Of a stretch of 49,286 bases of DNA, positions 42,368 through 49,286 are shown piece by piece. Where the stretch lies: assembly GCA_022711715.1 (NCBI GenBank), contig JAKLEC010000006.1, positions 1 through 49,286 on the forward strand. Reading direction: 5' to 3'. Both the position numbers and the translations under genes were made by a program. Numbering within the stretch: the stretch's first letter is position 1; each line of letters opens with the position of its first letter. The notes under the pieces are model-generated. The model was not told where the DNA came from and searched no databases. It saw nothing but the letters and a program-made list of their open reading frames with translations. The DNA comes from Acidobacteriota bacterium. Lineage in GTDB: Bacteria; Acidobacteriota; Aminicenantia; UBA2199.

Positions 42368-44020
42368 TCAGCGGCAGAAGCGGTAGAGCACGTAGTTGGC
42401 CCAGAGGAACGGATGGGCCAGCGCCAGGCGGGCGCCGTTGTCCAGGGCGATGGTCCTGTCCAGGAGCGCCAGCTTGGCGCGGCGCAGCGCCCCGGCGTCG
42501 TCGCCGCTCTTCAGGTACTCGCGGCACAGGAGCGGCACGACTTCCGAGCTGAACTCGTCGACCGGCCACAGGCTGGCGACCAGGCTCCGGGAGCCCGCGC
42601 GCCGGAAGGCGGCCGTCATGCCGCTGACCAGCCTGAATCCCAGCAGGCCCTTTTCCGACGTCTCGCAGGCGCTGAGGACCACCAGCTCCGCCGGCAGCGT
42701 CAGCCCCAAAACCTCCCGGGCGTCGCAATAGGACGGCCGGCCCTTCTCGGCGGAGAAGAAAAAGGCCGAATGCAGCGGCTCGCGGGCATCGCCCCGGAAA
42801 TGGGTGGCCAGATGGAGGATGCGCGCCTGGGGGGCGTAGCGGCGGAAGTTCTCGCGGTTGAAGTCGGGGCCGAGGAAGACCCGCCGCCGCGACCCACTGA
42901 ACAGCTTGTCCAGGCGGAGCACCTCCCGGCGGGTGGAGGGGATGTCGGCCAGGAGGCCGGCGCCCCTTGCCGGCGAAGCCGCGGCGGGGTCCGCCGCCGC
43001 CGGCAGCGGGTAGCCGAAGGCCGCCAGCTGGAGGGGATACTCGCCGGGTCCCTGGAAACGGCGCAGGAAATCGGCCAGGGAGAAGCAGTAGGACACCTTG
43101 AAGTCCTGGATCACGTACGCGGCGGCGCTGTACTCCGAGAAGAGGGCGTCGTCGAGCTGGAATCCCTCGCGGAATCCCATCACCAGCGCCTCGAACGGCA
43201 GCAGGTACAGTTCGCCGTCCGGGATGATGACGATCTCGTCGGCCTGCGGGCAGCGCTCCACGGCCCGCCGCAGCAACAGGTCGTAGAGCCGCTTGGCCAG
43301 GTCCAGGTCGAAATGGATGCGCAGGTAGTCGACCCGGCCGTCGGCGAAGTCTTCCAGGGGCTCCGCCAGGCGTTGCACCATGGAGGCGGCCTGGGGCCTG
43401 CTCGCGGGCAGGAACTCGTAGCCGGCGATGTCGGCGCCGATGAAGAAGACCAGGACCTGCTCCTCGAGCAGCACGTATTTCAGCAGGAGCTGGGACGGCT
43501 GGAGATGCTCCTGCAGGCGCTCGAGCCCGCAGGGGGTGGGCAGGCCGAGACCAGCCCGGCGGGAAAGGGCCGGCTGCGGGTCGTTGGCCCGGATGTATTC
43601 CTGAGCCATGAGGAGAAAACGGCGCCCGGCGTCGCCCGGCGGGCGCGCTTCACCGACCTCCAGGCGGAGCCGCTCCGCCTCGCGCACCAGCCGGGTTTCG
43701 CTGCCGGCGTTCCCGCGCCGCCTCCCCCACACCAGGCCGAAGATCGGGTGGGTGCGCACCTCGGCGAACTCCAGGGCCAAACCCAGGTAGCTGGCATCCT
43801 GCCGCCCTTCATACAGGGCGAGGCAGCCGCGGATGATCCCGGCCAGGTCGCGCTGCAGAAGCGGCAGACCTCCCTCCGCTCCGGCGCCGCGGCCAGCGGA
43901 GACCGGGAGCCCGGCCACCGAGCGGCCCTGCCGGCCGTCCGCGTGGAGCGGCGTCACGCGGGCCGAGGCCGAAACGGCGTGCAGGCAGACAAGGAGAGCG
44001 ATCCCCCACGGCATCCTCAT
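42368..44020 (-). CDS. Secreted CHAT-domain (caspase-like) protein
   Basis: 550 residues with a signal peptide (about 1-20), a helical middle region (about 50-180) and a C-terminal CHAT peptidase domain (about 165-550). The catalytic pair is visible: H407 in ILHLATHF and C452 in VVLSACETS. IPDGELYLLPFEAL and LPAELVVLSACETSEKGLLG are typical of CHAT. If the signal peptide works, this caspase-like domain acts outside the cytoplasm. ATG at 44018-44020 was chosen: the first ATG lies inside the -10 hexamer, and the predicted transcript start is one base before this codon. It is divergent from the CARDB-ECF-anti-sigma genes. Confidence 0.88.
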   Translation of the reverse strand: MRMPWGIALLVCLHAVSASARVTPLHADGRQGRSVAGLPVSAGRGAGAEGGLPLLQRDLAGIIRGCLALYEGRQDASYLGLALEFAEVRTHPIFGLVWGRRRGNAGSETRLVREAERLRLEVGEARPPGDAGRRFLLMAQEYIRANDPQPALSRRAGLGLPTPCGLERLQEHLQPSQLLLKYVLLEEQVLVFFIGADIAGYEFLPASRPQAASMVQRLAEPLEDFADGRVDYLRIHFDLDLAKRLYDLLLRRAVERCPQADEIVIIPDGELYLLPFEALVMGFREGFQLDDALFSEYSAAAYVIQDFKVSYCFSLADFLRRFQGPGEYPLQLAAFGYPLPAAADPAAASPARGAGLLADIPSTRREVLRLDKLFSGSRRRVFLGPDFNRENFRRYAPQARILHLATHFRGDAREPLHSAFFFSAEKGRPSYCDAREVLGLTLPAELVVLSACETSEKGLLGFRLVSGMTAAFRRAGSRSLVASLWPVDEFSSEVVPLLCREYLKSGDDAGALRRAKLALLDRTIALDNGARLALAHPFLWANYVLYRFCR

Positions 44021-44027
44021 TCTCTCC

Positions 44028-44055
44028 ATTATAAAAAAACGTCTTTTTTTTGCAA
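44028..44055 (-). promoter_or_regulatory. Promoter for the CHAT gene
   Basis: TTGCAA (44050-44055), 16-base A- and T-rich spacer, TATAAT (44028-44033) on the minus strand. The predicted start is 44021. Confidence 0.55.
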
Positions 44056-44063
44056 CCGCTTGC

Positions 44064-44069
44064 GGAAAC
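44064..44069 (+). promoter_or_regulatory. Possible ECF-type -35 (GGAAAC) for the CARDB-sigma-anti-sigma genes
   Basis: GGAAAC is the usual AAC-type -35 of ECF sigma promoters and lies 48 bases before the CARDB-like gene. The -10 cannot be fixed by eye. It would fit autoregulation by the sigma factor encoded downstream. Confidence 0.3.
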
Positions 44070-44116
44070 GGAGACAAAAGCCTACCATTTCTATTGTAAA
44101 AGGAGGGAAGAAGGAC

Positions 44117-44503
44117 ATGAAGCGTTCCTTGCTGCTGCTGCTGCTCCCCATGCTCCTGCCGGCCGGCGACCTTCCCGACTTCCACGCCGGCGTCCTGGTG
44201 CTCCCGGACGGCTTCATCGCCCTGAGGATCGAGAATGCCGCCTCGCGCGACTGGCTGCCGCCGGCGGAGCTTCACGACAGGGTCTTCATCAGCCTGGCGA
44301 TCAACGGCATCAAGCGGGCCGAGTACCTGGTCAAGGCGGTCGACCCGGCCATCTTCCGCCGGCAGGCCCGGATCGTCTTCAAAACGAACTTCCGCGCCGT
44401 CCAGCGCCTGCGCATGAGGGTCGAGCTCAATCCCGAGCGGGTCATACCCGAGTCCGACTTCAGCAACAACATCTGCGAGACCGAGCTGCCCCCGGCGCCC
44501 TGA
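44117..44503 (+). CDS. Small secreted CARDB-like protein
   Basis: 128 residues with a signal peptide of about 17 residues and one beta-sandwich domain. The ending LRMRVELNPERVIPESDFSNN has the 'Asp/Asn-x-x-x-x-I-x-E-x-D-x-x-NN' pattern that closes CARDB (cell adhesion related) domains. AGGAGG lies upstream of the ATG. It is three bases before the ECF sigma gene, so the three plus-strand genes look like one operon. Probably an extracytoplasmic binding or sensing partner; exact role unknown. Confidence 0.75.
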   Translation: MKRSLLLLLLPMLLPAGDLPDFHAGVLVLPDGFIALRIENAASRDWLPPAELHDRVFISLAINGIKRAEYLVKAVDPAIFRRQARIVFKTNFRAVQRLRMRVELNPERVIPESDFSNNICETELPPAP

Positions 44504-44506
44504 TCC

Positions 44507-45058
44507 ATGGATGACGAGCAACTCTTCGCCCGGCTGCGCGCCGGCGATCCCCTGGCGCAGCGGGAGATGATCCGCCTCTACACGCCGCGCATCTTCGTCT
44601 ACTTCCGCAACCGCATCAAGGGCGAGGACCATTACGAGGACCTCGTCCAGGACGTCTTCGCCGCCTTCTTCAACGGCCTGGACCAGGGCAAGCTGGCCGG
44701 CCCGGCCTGGATCGCGCCCTACTTGTTCGGCATCGCCAAGCGCGTCCTGTACAATTATTACTACCGGCAGAGGAAGAACAGCGATATTCAGCGCAACATC
44801 GGCGCCGTCAGCGACCTGTGCAGCAACTTCACCGAGCTGGAGCGCCTGGAGACGGAGTCGCTGCGCGGGATGCTGAACGCCGTCATCGCCGGCCTGCCGC
44901 GCATCGACCGCCAGATCCTGAGGGGTTTCTACCTGCTGGAGCGGAAGATCGGCGAGATCTCCGAACAGACGGGACGATCGCGCCATTACATCAGCGTGCG
45001 CAAGGAGCGGGCGCTGAAGAGGATCCGCGCTGAGATTCTGCGCCGGAACTCGTATTGA
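44507..45058 (+). CDS. ECF-type RNA polymerase sigma factor
   Basis: 183 residues. Region 2 (about 20-85) includes LYTPRIFVYFRNRI and DLVQDVFAAFF, which bind core polymerase and the -10. Region 4 (about 125-180) includes IDRQILRGFYLLERKIGEISEQTGRSRHYISVRKERALKRI, a helix-turn-helix for the -35. There is no region 1 or 3, as expected for group 4 sigma factors. The start has no clear ribosome site and lies three bases after the CARDB-like gene, so coupling is likely. Confidence 0.93.
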   Translation: MDDEQLFARLRAGDPLAQREMIRLYTPRIFVYFRNRIKGEDHYEDLVQDVFAAFFNGLDQGKLAGPAWIAPYLFGIAKRVLYNYYYRQRKNSDIQRNIGAVSDLCSNFTELERLETESLRGMLNAVIAGLPRIDRQILRGFYLLERKIGEISEQTGRSRHYISVRKERALKRIRAEILRRNSY

Positions 45059-45077
45059 ATGAATGAGGAAACATACC

Positions 45078-45797
45078 ATGCGCTGCCATGAATTCCAAGC
45101 CCTGATCGAGGCCTACCTGGGGGAGGAAATCCCCGAGGCCCTGCGCGAACCGTTCGAGGAGCACTTTTTCCGGTGCCGCCCGTGCTTCCTAAGCCTGAAG
45201 ATCAACGAATCCCTGCGCAACAAGGACGTGGCCATCGCCCTCGAGGAGGGAAGGCGCCCCTTCGCCCTGCGGGTGATGAGGCCGGTCCTGGGCATGGCGG
45301 CCCTCTTCCTCCTGATCCTGGCCTCCGGGCTGCTGCTCTGGCAGGCGCGCCAGGCCGGCCGGCTGAGGGCGATCTCCCGCTTCGACCTGCCCTTTTATCA
45401 CGAAGGCGAGCTGCGCGGCCCCCGGGAGGACGGCCCCCGGCTGGAGGAGGGCTTCTCCAGGGCCATGCGCGCATTCCAGGCCCGCGACTTCCGCGCGGCC
45501 CTGCAGATCCTCGACCAACCCGAATTCGCCGCCGCCGGATCCCCCAAGTATGATTTCTTCCGCGCCATCAGCCTTCTCGGCACGGGAAAGGCCGGCCAGG
45601 CGGGAAGAATCCTGGACGGCATCATCGCCTCGATGGACCCGGCTTACTTCGACGAGTCCCATTACTACAAGGGATTCGTCCTTCTGCGCCAGCGCCGGCC
45701 GGCCGAGGCCCGCGCCCAGTTCGCCAGGCTGGCCGCCATGCTCAGCCCCATGGCCGGCAAGGCGAAGGAAATGGTCCAGAAGATAGACCAGCTCTAA
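45078..45797 (+). CDS. Membrane anti-sigma factor with zinc finger and TPR-like periplasmic domain
   Basis: 239 residues. The cytoplasmic part has C3/H4 and H29-x3-C33-x2-C36 (EEHFFRCRPC), the zf-HC2 anti-sigma signature. One TM helix lies at about 66-90. The periplasmic part (about 110-239) has two or three TPR-like helix pairs (FQARDFRAALQILDQP, YYKGFVLLRQRRPAEARAQFARLA). The second ATG of the ORF was chosen because GAGGA lies nine bases before it. It should hold the adjacent ECF sigma factor inactive until a periplasmic signal arrives. Confidence 0.9.
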   Translation: MRCHEFQALIEAYLGEEIPEALREPFEEHFFRCRPCFLSLKINESLRNKDVAIALEEGRRPFALRVMRPVLGMAALFLLILASGLLLWQARQAGRLRAISRFDLPFYHEGELRGPREDGPRLEEGFSRAMRAFQARDFRAALQILDQPEFAAAGSPKYDFFRAISLLGTGKAGQAGRILDGIIASMDPAYFDESHYYKGFVLLRQRRPAEARAQFARLAAMLSPMAGKAKEMVQKIDQL

Positions 45798-45814
45798 GAA
45801 CCAACATAAAACCT

Positions 45815-46026
45815 CGGCATACGGCACACGGCATACGGCGGACGGTGGGAAAGGCACTTGGCGAAAGGCGTGAGGCTCAAGGTGCAGGAAAAGAAGGCTC
45901 CAAAAGCACGATCTTTGCTACTCCGGCCTTAGGCTGCCCACCGAGGGCTTTTCTCCACTTTTGCCTTTTTCCTTTTGCCTTTTGCCTTTTTTCTTCCGTA
46001 CGCCGTCTGCCGTGCGCCGTACGCCG
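45815..46026. repeat. Nested heptamer-unit inverted element, CGGCATA outer / GGC-AAAA inner
   Basis: The outer left arm has units CGGCATA, CGGCACA, CGGCATA, CGGCGGA, CGGTGGG (45815-45849). The outer right arm has TACGCCG, TCTGCCG, TGCGCCG, TACGCCG (45999-46026). Inside, a left stretch has GG every seven bases (45853, 45860, 45867, 45874, 45881). A right stretch has units TTTTGCC, TTTTTCC, TTTTGCC, TTTTGCC, TTTTTTC (45959-45993). The core GCC-T6-CTTCCG (45984-45998) precedes the outer right arm, as in the other two elements. It fills most of the 323-base gap between the anti-sigma gene and yceD. Confidence 0.78.
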
Positions 46027-46056
46027 ATGTGCTGAAAGCTCTGAAAGCCCTGTCGG

Positions 46057-46085
46057 TTGACAGGGTGGGAAAACTGTGCTAAATT
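46057..46085 (+). promoter_or_regulatory. Promoter for yceD-rpmF-plsX-fab operon
   Basis: TTGACA (46057-46062), 17-base spacer, TAAATT (46080-46085). The predicted start near 46092 gives a 29-base leader. Confidence 0.7.
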
Positions 46086-46120
46086 GCATCTTGCCAGGGA
46101 AACCGGCCTAAGGGCAATTC

Positions 46121-46630
46121 ATGATCATACATGTCAGCAAAATATCCGACAAAGGCTACTCGCTGAGCGATTCCATCGACATCGACAACGCCCAGCTGCT
46201 CGAGGAAGGGAGTTATTTCCTCGAAGGCGTCGACTTCCAGGTTCGTTTCAAGCGCCAGGACAAGCGCATCCAGGCCCAGGGAACCATCCAGACCGCCATC
46301 TCGCTGGCCTGTGTCCGCTGCCTGGAGCCGTTCGAGCTCAAGATCCACTCGCGCTTCGACATCATCCTCTTCCCCAAGGAGATGATGGAGACCCGCAGCG
46401 CCGCCCTCGACGAGGAGGACCTGGAATACATCTTCTTCGAGAAGGACGAGATCGACCTGGAAAAGATCCTCGTCGAGCAGATCAACCTGTTCGTTCCCTT
46501 CAAGCCCGTTTGCCAGGCCGGATGCAAGGGCATTTGCCCTGGCTGCGGCGCCAATCTGAACCGCGGCGCCTGTCCCTGCGACCCGTCCAAGAACGAGATA
46601 AAATTCCTGTTTGACAAAGTGAAGAGGTGA
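46121..46630 (+). CDS. yceD: YceD/DUF177 family protein
   Basis: 169 residues. The family core is present: a cysteine pair in SLACVRCLEPFEL, an acidic stretch, EIDLEKILVEQINLFVPFKPVC, then CKGICPGCGANLN and CPCDP. The cysteines probably bind zinc. DUF177 proteins are nearly always encoded just before rpmF and are linked to 23S rRNA accumulation. AAGGG lies six bases before the ATG. It is three bases before rpmF. Confidence 0.93.
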   Translation: MIIHVSKISDKGYSLSDSIDIDNAQLLEEGSYFLEGVDFQVRFKRQDKRIQAQGTIQTAISLACVRCLEPFELKIHSRFDIILFPKEMMETRSAALDEEDLEYIFFEKDEIDLEKILVEQINLFVPFKPVCQAGCKGICPGCGANLNRGACPCDPSKNEIKFLFDKVKR

Positions 46631-46633
46631 ACC

Positions 46634-46816
46634 ATGGCCCAGCCCAAGCGCAGGCACTCCCATTCCCGCAAGAATAAACGCCGTTCCCACGACGCCCTGA
46701 AGGTGGCCGGGCTCTCCGTCTGCCCCAAGTGCAGCGAACCCAAGCTTCCCCACCGCATCTGCGGCAACTGCGGCTATTACCAGGGCAAGCCGATCGTCAA
46801 GGGCAGCGAAGCCTAG
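46634..46816 (+). CDS. rpmF: Ribosomal protein L32
   Basis: 60 residues. The N-terminus AQPKRRHSHSRKNKRRSHDAL is typical of L32. The C-terminal half has a complete zinc ribbon (CPKC...CGNC), the C+ form of the protein. It sits between yceD and plsX, the standard arrangement. Confidence 0.97.
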   Translation: MAQPKRRHSHSRKNKRRSHDALKVAGLSVCPKCSEPKLPHRICGNCGYYQGKPIVKGSEA

Positions 46817-46823
46817 GAAGGAA

Positions 46824-47867
46824 ATGGACGCGGTCCGCATCGCCGTCGACGCCATGGGCGGCGACCACGCGCCCGGAGTGGTCATCGAGGGCGTGATCGA
46901 CTACCTGCGCGAGACCCACCGCACCGCCAACGTGCGCATCATCCTGGTCGGAAAGGAAAAGGAGATCCAGAAGGAGCTCAAGAAGTACCGGAACGTTCCG
47001 GCCGAGCGCCTGGAGATCGTCAACGCCCTGGAGGAGATCTCCATGAAGGAGCATTTCCTCTCCTATTGGCGCAAGCGCGAGCAGACCTCGATCAAGAAGG
47101 CCATCGACCTGGTGCAGAACGGCCAGGCGGCGGCCATGGTATCGGCCGGCAACACCGGCGCGGTGATGGCCCTGGCCAAGAGCGTGCTGGGCACCATGAA
47201 GAACATCGACCGCCCGGCGCTGGCCATCATGCTGCCCACCCTCAAGGGCAACTCGCTGCTGGTCGACGTCGGCGCCAACACCGAGTCCAAGCCGCACAAC
47301 CTGGTCGAGTTCGCCCTGATGGGCAAGATTTACCTGGAGAACATCTTCGAGGTGCGCAACCCGCGCATCGGCCTGATGAACATCGGCGAGGAGGAGGTCA
47401 AGGGCAACGAGCTGACCAAGACCACCCACAACCTGCTCAAGGGGCTGGACATCAACTTCATTGGCAACGTCGAGGGCCGCGACGTCTACATCGGCGAGGC
47501 CGACCTGATCGTCACCGACGGCTTCACCGGCAACGTCACGCTGAAAGTCTCCGAGGGCGTGGTCGAGGTGATGCTCTCCATGCTGAAGCGCGAGATCATG
47601 TCCAACGTCTTCTCCAAGATCGGCTTCTTCTTCCTGAAGAAATCGCTGAAGCGCATCAAGAAGAAGCTGGACTATTCGGAATACGGCGGCGCCCTGCTGC
47701 TGGGGGTCAACGGCATCGTCATCATCGGCCACGGCAGCTCCAGCCCCAAGGCCATCAAGAACGCCGTCCACCTCAGCTACAAGTTCGTCTCCGAGCGCGT
47801 GCTGGACAAGATCTCCAGCGAGATCGGCCGCATGAAGGACACCCTGAAGGAGCTGAAGAATGCCTGA
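46824..47867 (+). CDS. plsX: Phosphate acyltransferase PlsX
   Basis: 347-residue enzyme that makes acyl-phosphate from acyl-ACP for phospholipid synthesis. Family motifs are VDAMGGDHAPGVVIEG, SAGNTGAVMALA, LMNIGEEEVKGNEL and VTDGFTGNVTLK. ATG at 46824 is very close to GAAGGAA. It overlaps fabG by eight bases. A fabH gene, often found next, is absent here. Confidence 0.96.
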   Translation: MDAVRIAVDAMGGDHAPGVVIEGVIDYLRETHRTANVRIILVGKEKEIQKELKKYRNVPAERLEIVNALEEISMKEHFLSYWRKREQTSIKKAIDLVQNGQAAAMVSAGNTGAVMALAKSVLGTMKNIDRPALAIMLPTLKGNSLLVDVGANTESKPHNLVEFALMGKIYLENIFEVRNPRIGLMNIGEEEVKGNELTKTTHNLLKGLDINFIGNVEGRDVYIGEADLIVTDGFTGNVTLKVSEGVVEVMLSMLKREIMSNVFSKIGFFFLKKSLKRIKKKLDYSEYGGALLLGVNGIVIIGHGSSSPKAIKNAVHLSYKFVSERVLDKISSEIGRMKDTLKELKNA

Positions 47868-48600
47868 CGCCCCGCTGAACGCCATCGTCACCGGCGCCGC
47901 CCGCGGCATCGGCAAGGCCATCGCCCTGCGCCTGGCCAAGGGCGGCATGAACGTCGTCGTCTCGGACATCATGGGCGAGGAGGCGGACAAGACCGCCCGC
48001 GAGGTCGAGAAGCTGGGCGTGCGCGCCCTGGCCGCGCGCAGCGACGTCGCCAAGGCCGCCGACGCCGGGGAGCTGGTCAAGCGCACCGTCGCCGAGCTGG
48101 GCTCGGTCGACGTGCTGGTCAACAACGCCGGCATCACCCGCGACAACCTCTCCATCCGCATGGGCGAGGCCGACTGGGACCTGGTGCTGGGGGTCAACCT
48201 CAAGGGCACCTTCCTGTGCTCGCAGGCCGCCGCCAAGGAGATGATGCGCAAGCGCTTCGGGCGTATCGTCAACCTGGCCTCGGTCAGCGGCATCCTGGGC
48301 ACCGCCGGCCAGGCCAATTACGCCGCCTCCAAGGCCGGCGTCATCGCCCTGACCAAGTCCATGGCCCGCGAGCTCGGCGCCCGCAACATCACGGTCAACG
48401 CCGTCGCCCCGGGCTTCATCCTGACCGAAATGACCGAAAAGCTCCCCGACAGCGTCAAGGAAGCGTACGCCGCCCAAATCGCCCTCAAGCGCGCCGGCAC
48501 CCCGGAAGACGTGGCCGAAGCCGTGCATTTCCTGGTGTCGCCCGCTGCCCAATACATTACCGGGACCGTGCTGAACGTTTCCGGCGGACTTTTGATCTAA
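47860..48600 (+). CDS. fabG: 3-oxoacyl-ACP reductase FabG
   Basis: 246-residue short-chain dehydrogenase that reduces the beta-keto group in fatty acid elongation. The NADPH motif VTGAARGIGKAIAL, NNAG, the catalytic Ser (ASVSGI), and YAASKAG with Tyr and Lys are all present, as is the NITVNAVAPGFI segment. AAGGAG lies seven bases before the ATG. It precedes acpP by 18 bases. Confidence 0.96.
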   Translation: MPDAPLNAIVTGAARGIGKAIALRLAKGGMNVVVSDIMGEEADKTAREVEKLGVRALAARSDVAKAADAGELVKRTVAELGSVDVLVNNAGITRDNLSIRMGEADWDLVLGVNLKGTFLCSQAAAKEMMRKRFGRIVNLASVSGILGTAGQANYAASKAGVIALTKSMARELGARNITVNAVAPGFILTEMTEKLPDSVKEAYAAQIALKRAGTPEDVAEAVHFLVSPAAQYITGTVLNVSGGLLI

Positions 48601-48618
48601 AATTCCAAGGAGGAAAAC

Positions 48619-48861
48619 ATGAAGAAAGAGGAAATCCTGACCAAGGTTAAAGCCGTAGTGGCCGAGAAGCTGAACGTCGGCGAGGACCAGGTGACCGAGG
48701 AAGCCAAGTTCGTCGAGGACCTGGGCGCCGATTCCCTGGACCAGGTGGAGCTGATCATGGCCCTGGAGGACGAGTTCGAGCTCAAGATCCCCGAAGAGGA
48801 AGCCGAGAAGCTGACCACCGTGGGATCGGCGGTGGAGTACGTCCTGAAGAAAGCCCAGTAA
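48619..48861 (+). CDS. acpP: Acyl carrier protein
   Basis: 80-residue acidic carrier. The phosphopantetheine site is the serine in [19 protein letters not shown]. Length and charge are typical. A strong AAGGAGG lies upstream. It lies between fabG and fabF. Confidence 0.98.
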   Translation: MKKEEILTKVKAVVAEKLNVGEDQVTEEAKFVEDLGADSLDQVELIMALEDEFELKIPEEEAEKLTTVGSAVEYVLKKAQ

Positions 48862-48877
48862 GCTCCCGTCCGCTCCC

Positions 48878-49286
48878 ATGGACCCCTTCATCAGCAAGAC
48901 AATACCCCTGCGCCGGGTGGTCATCACGGGCATCGGCCTGATCACCCCCGTCGGCAAGACCAAGGACGAGAACTGGGAGAACATCCGCAACGGCCGGGGC
49001 GGCATCGGTCCCATCACCCGCTTCGACGCCCAGCACCACGCCAGCCGCATCGCCGGCGAGGTCAAGAACTACGACGCCAACCAGTATTTCGACCGCAAGG
49101 AAGTCCGCAAATACGATCCCTTCATCCAGTTCGCCCTGATCGCCGCCGACGAGGCGGTCAAGGACGCGAGGCTGGACCCGGCCGCCGTGGACAGGGAACG
49201 GACCGGCGTGTACATCGGCTCGGGCATCGGCGGCATCCTGACCATCGAGGCCAACAAGGAAATCCTGATGCATAAGGGACCCGAGC
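48878..49286 (+). CDS. fabF: 3-oxoacyl-ACP synthase II FabF (3' end cut by window)
   Basis: The first 136 codons are present. The N-terminal thiolase-fold signature VVITGIGLITPVG, a GGIGPITRFDA segment and VYIGSGIGGI fit KAS II. The catalytic Cys and His lie beyond the window. The ATG at 48878 has no clear ribosome site and follows acpP by 16 bases, so translation may be coupled. The gene identity is safe from context and sequence; FabB is less likely. Confidence 0.93.
   Translation, partial: MDPFISKTIPLRRVVITGIGLITPVGKTKDENWENIRNGRGGIGPITRFDAQHHASRIAGEVKNYDANQYFDRKEVRKYDPFIQFALIAADEAVKDARLDPAAVDRERTGVYIGSGIGGILTIEANKEILMHKGPE

Noticed and set aside
42335-44503. A 722-codon plus-strand ORF opposite the CHAT gene
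   Set aside because: High-GC antisense shadow. Only its last 129 codons form a real gene (44117-44503), with a ribosome site and signal peptide; the rest has no recognisable motif and lies over the CHAT coding frame.

Overview
The window is GC-rich, densely packed bacterial DNA from a Gram-negative (diderm) organism. It encodes a secretin-based type IV pilus assembly set, an outer-membrane porin, several lipoproteins and a bacterial type II fatty acid synthesis cluster. The gene mix and the odd intergenic heptamer repeats suggest an uncultured Acidobacteriota/Aminicenantes-like lineage. That placement is a guess from general style; no rRNA or tRNA gene was seen.

Layout. (1) 1-2.3 kb: the 5' part of a TrpB2-type tryptophan synthase beta gene, preceded by what looks like a Trp-codon leader peptide and attenuator, then corA. 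(2) 2.3-6.2 kb: a tightly coupled operon of a lysine 2,3-aminomutase-like radical SAM enzyme, two ATP-grasp ligases and a GNAT acetyltransferase, reading into corA. (3) 6.3-23 kb: a large phosphate block. One operon runs porin-pstS-pstC-pstA-pstB-phoU-phoB-phoR. A second pst operon is pstS-pstC-pstA with two different pstB genes. Next to them are a Pit transporter with its DUF47 partner, a Na/Pi cotransporter and a thioredoxin-type arsenate reductase. TTAAC direct repeats with exact 11-bp spacing sit upstream of both pst operons and of the arsenate reductase and look like Pho boxes. (4) 23-29 kb: mutL-mutY, then def-fmt-rsmB on the other strand. (5) 29-39 kb: pilMNOPQ, two lipoproteins, a TPR protein, a Roadblock/LC7 protein and an alpha-glucan phosphorylase, all on the minus strand. 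(6) 39.5-42.3 kb: a class II aldolase (RhaD-like), a DUF3108-like protein and fabD. (7) 42.3-45.8 kb: a secreted CHAT (caspase-like) protein divergent from a CARDB-like secreted protein, an ECF sigma factor and a membrane anti-sigma with periplasmic TPR-like repeats. (8) 46-49.3 kb: yceD(DUF177)-rpmF-plsX-fabG-acpP-fabF, cut by the window end.

How the parts work together. The phosphate block offers a low-affinity route (Pit, Na/Pi cotransporter) with ordinary-looking promoters and two Pst routes with Pho-box promoters, plus the PhoR/PhoB/PhoU control circuit. The arsenate reductase would deal with arsenate that enters through Pst. Sequence motifs suggest that the two PstB subunits of the second system form an asymmetric heterodimer with one canonical and one degenerate ATP site. 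The CHAT/ECF module looks like an envelope-sensing system.

The most unusual non-coding signal is a set of intergenic elements built from 7-bp units in inverted arms (1162-1257, 26027-26114, 45815-46026). Three of them share a short core (GSC-T4-6-CTTCCG). A second dispersed heptamer array (unit GTCACGC) brackets def-fmt-rsmB.
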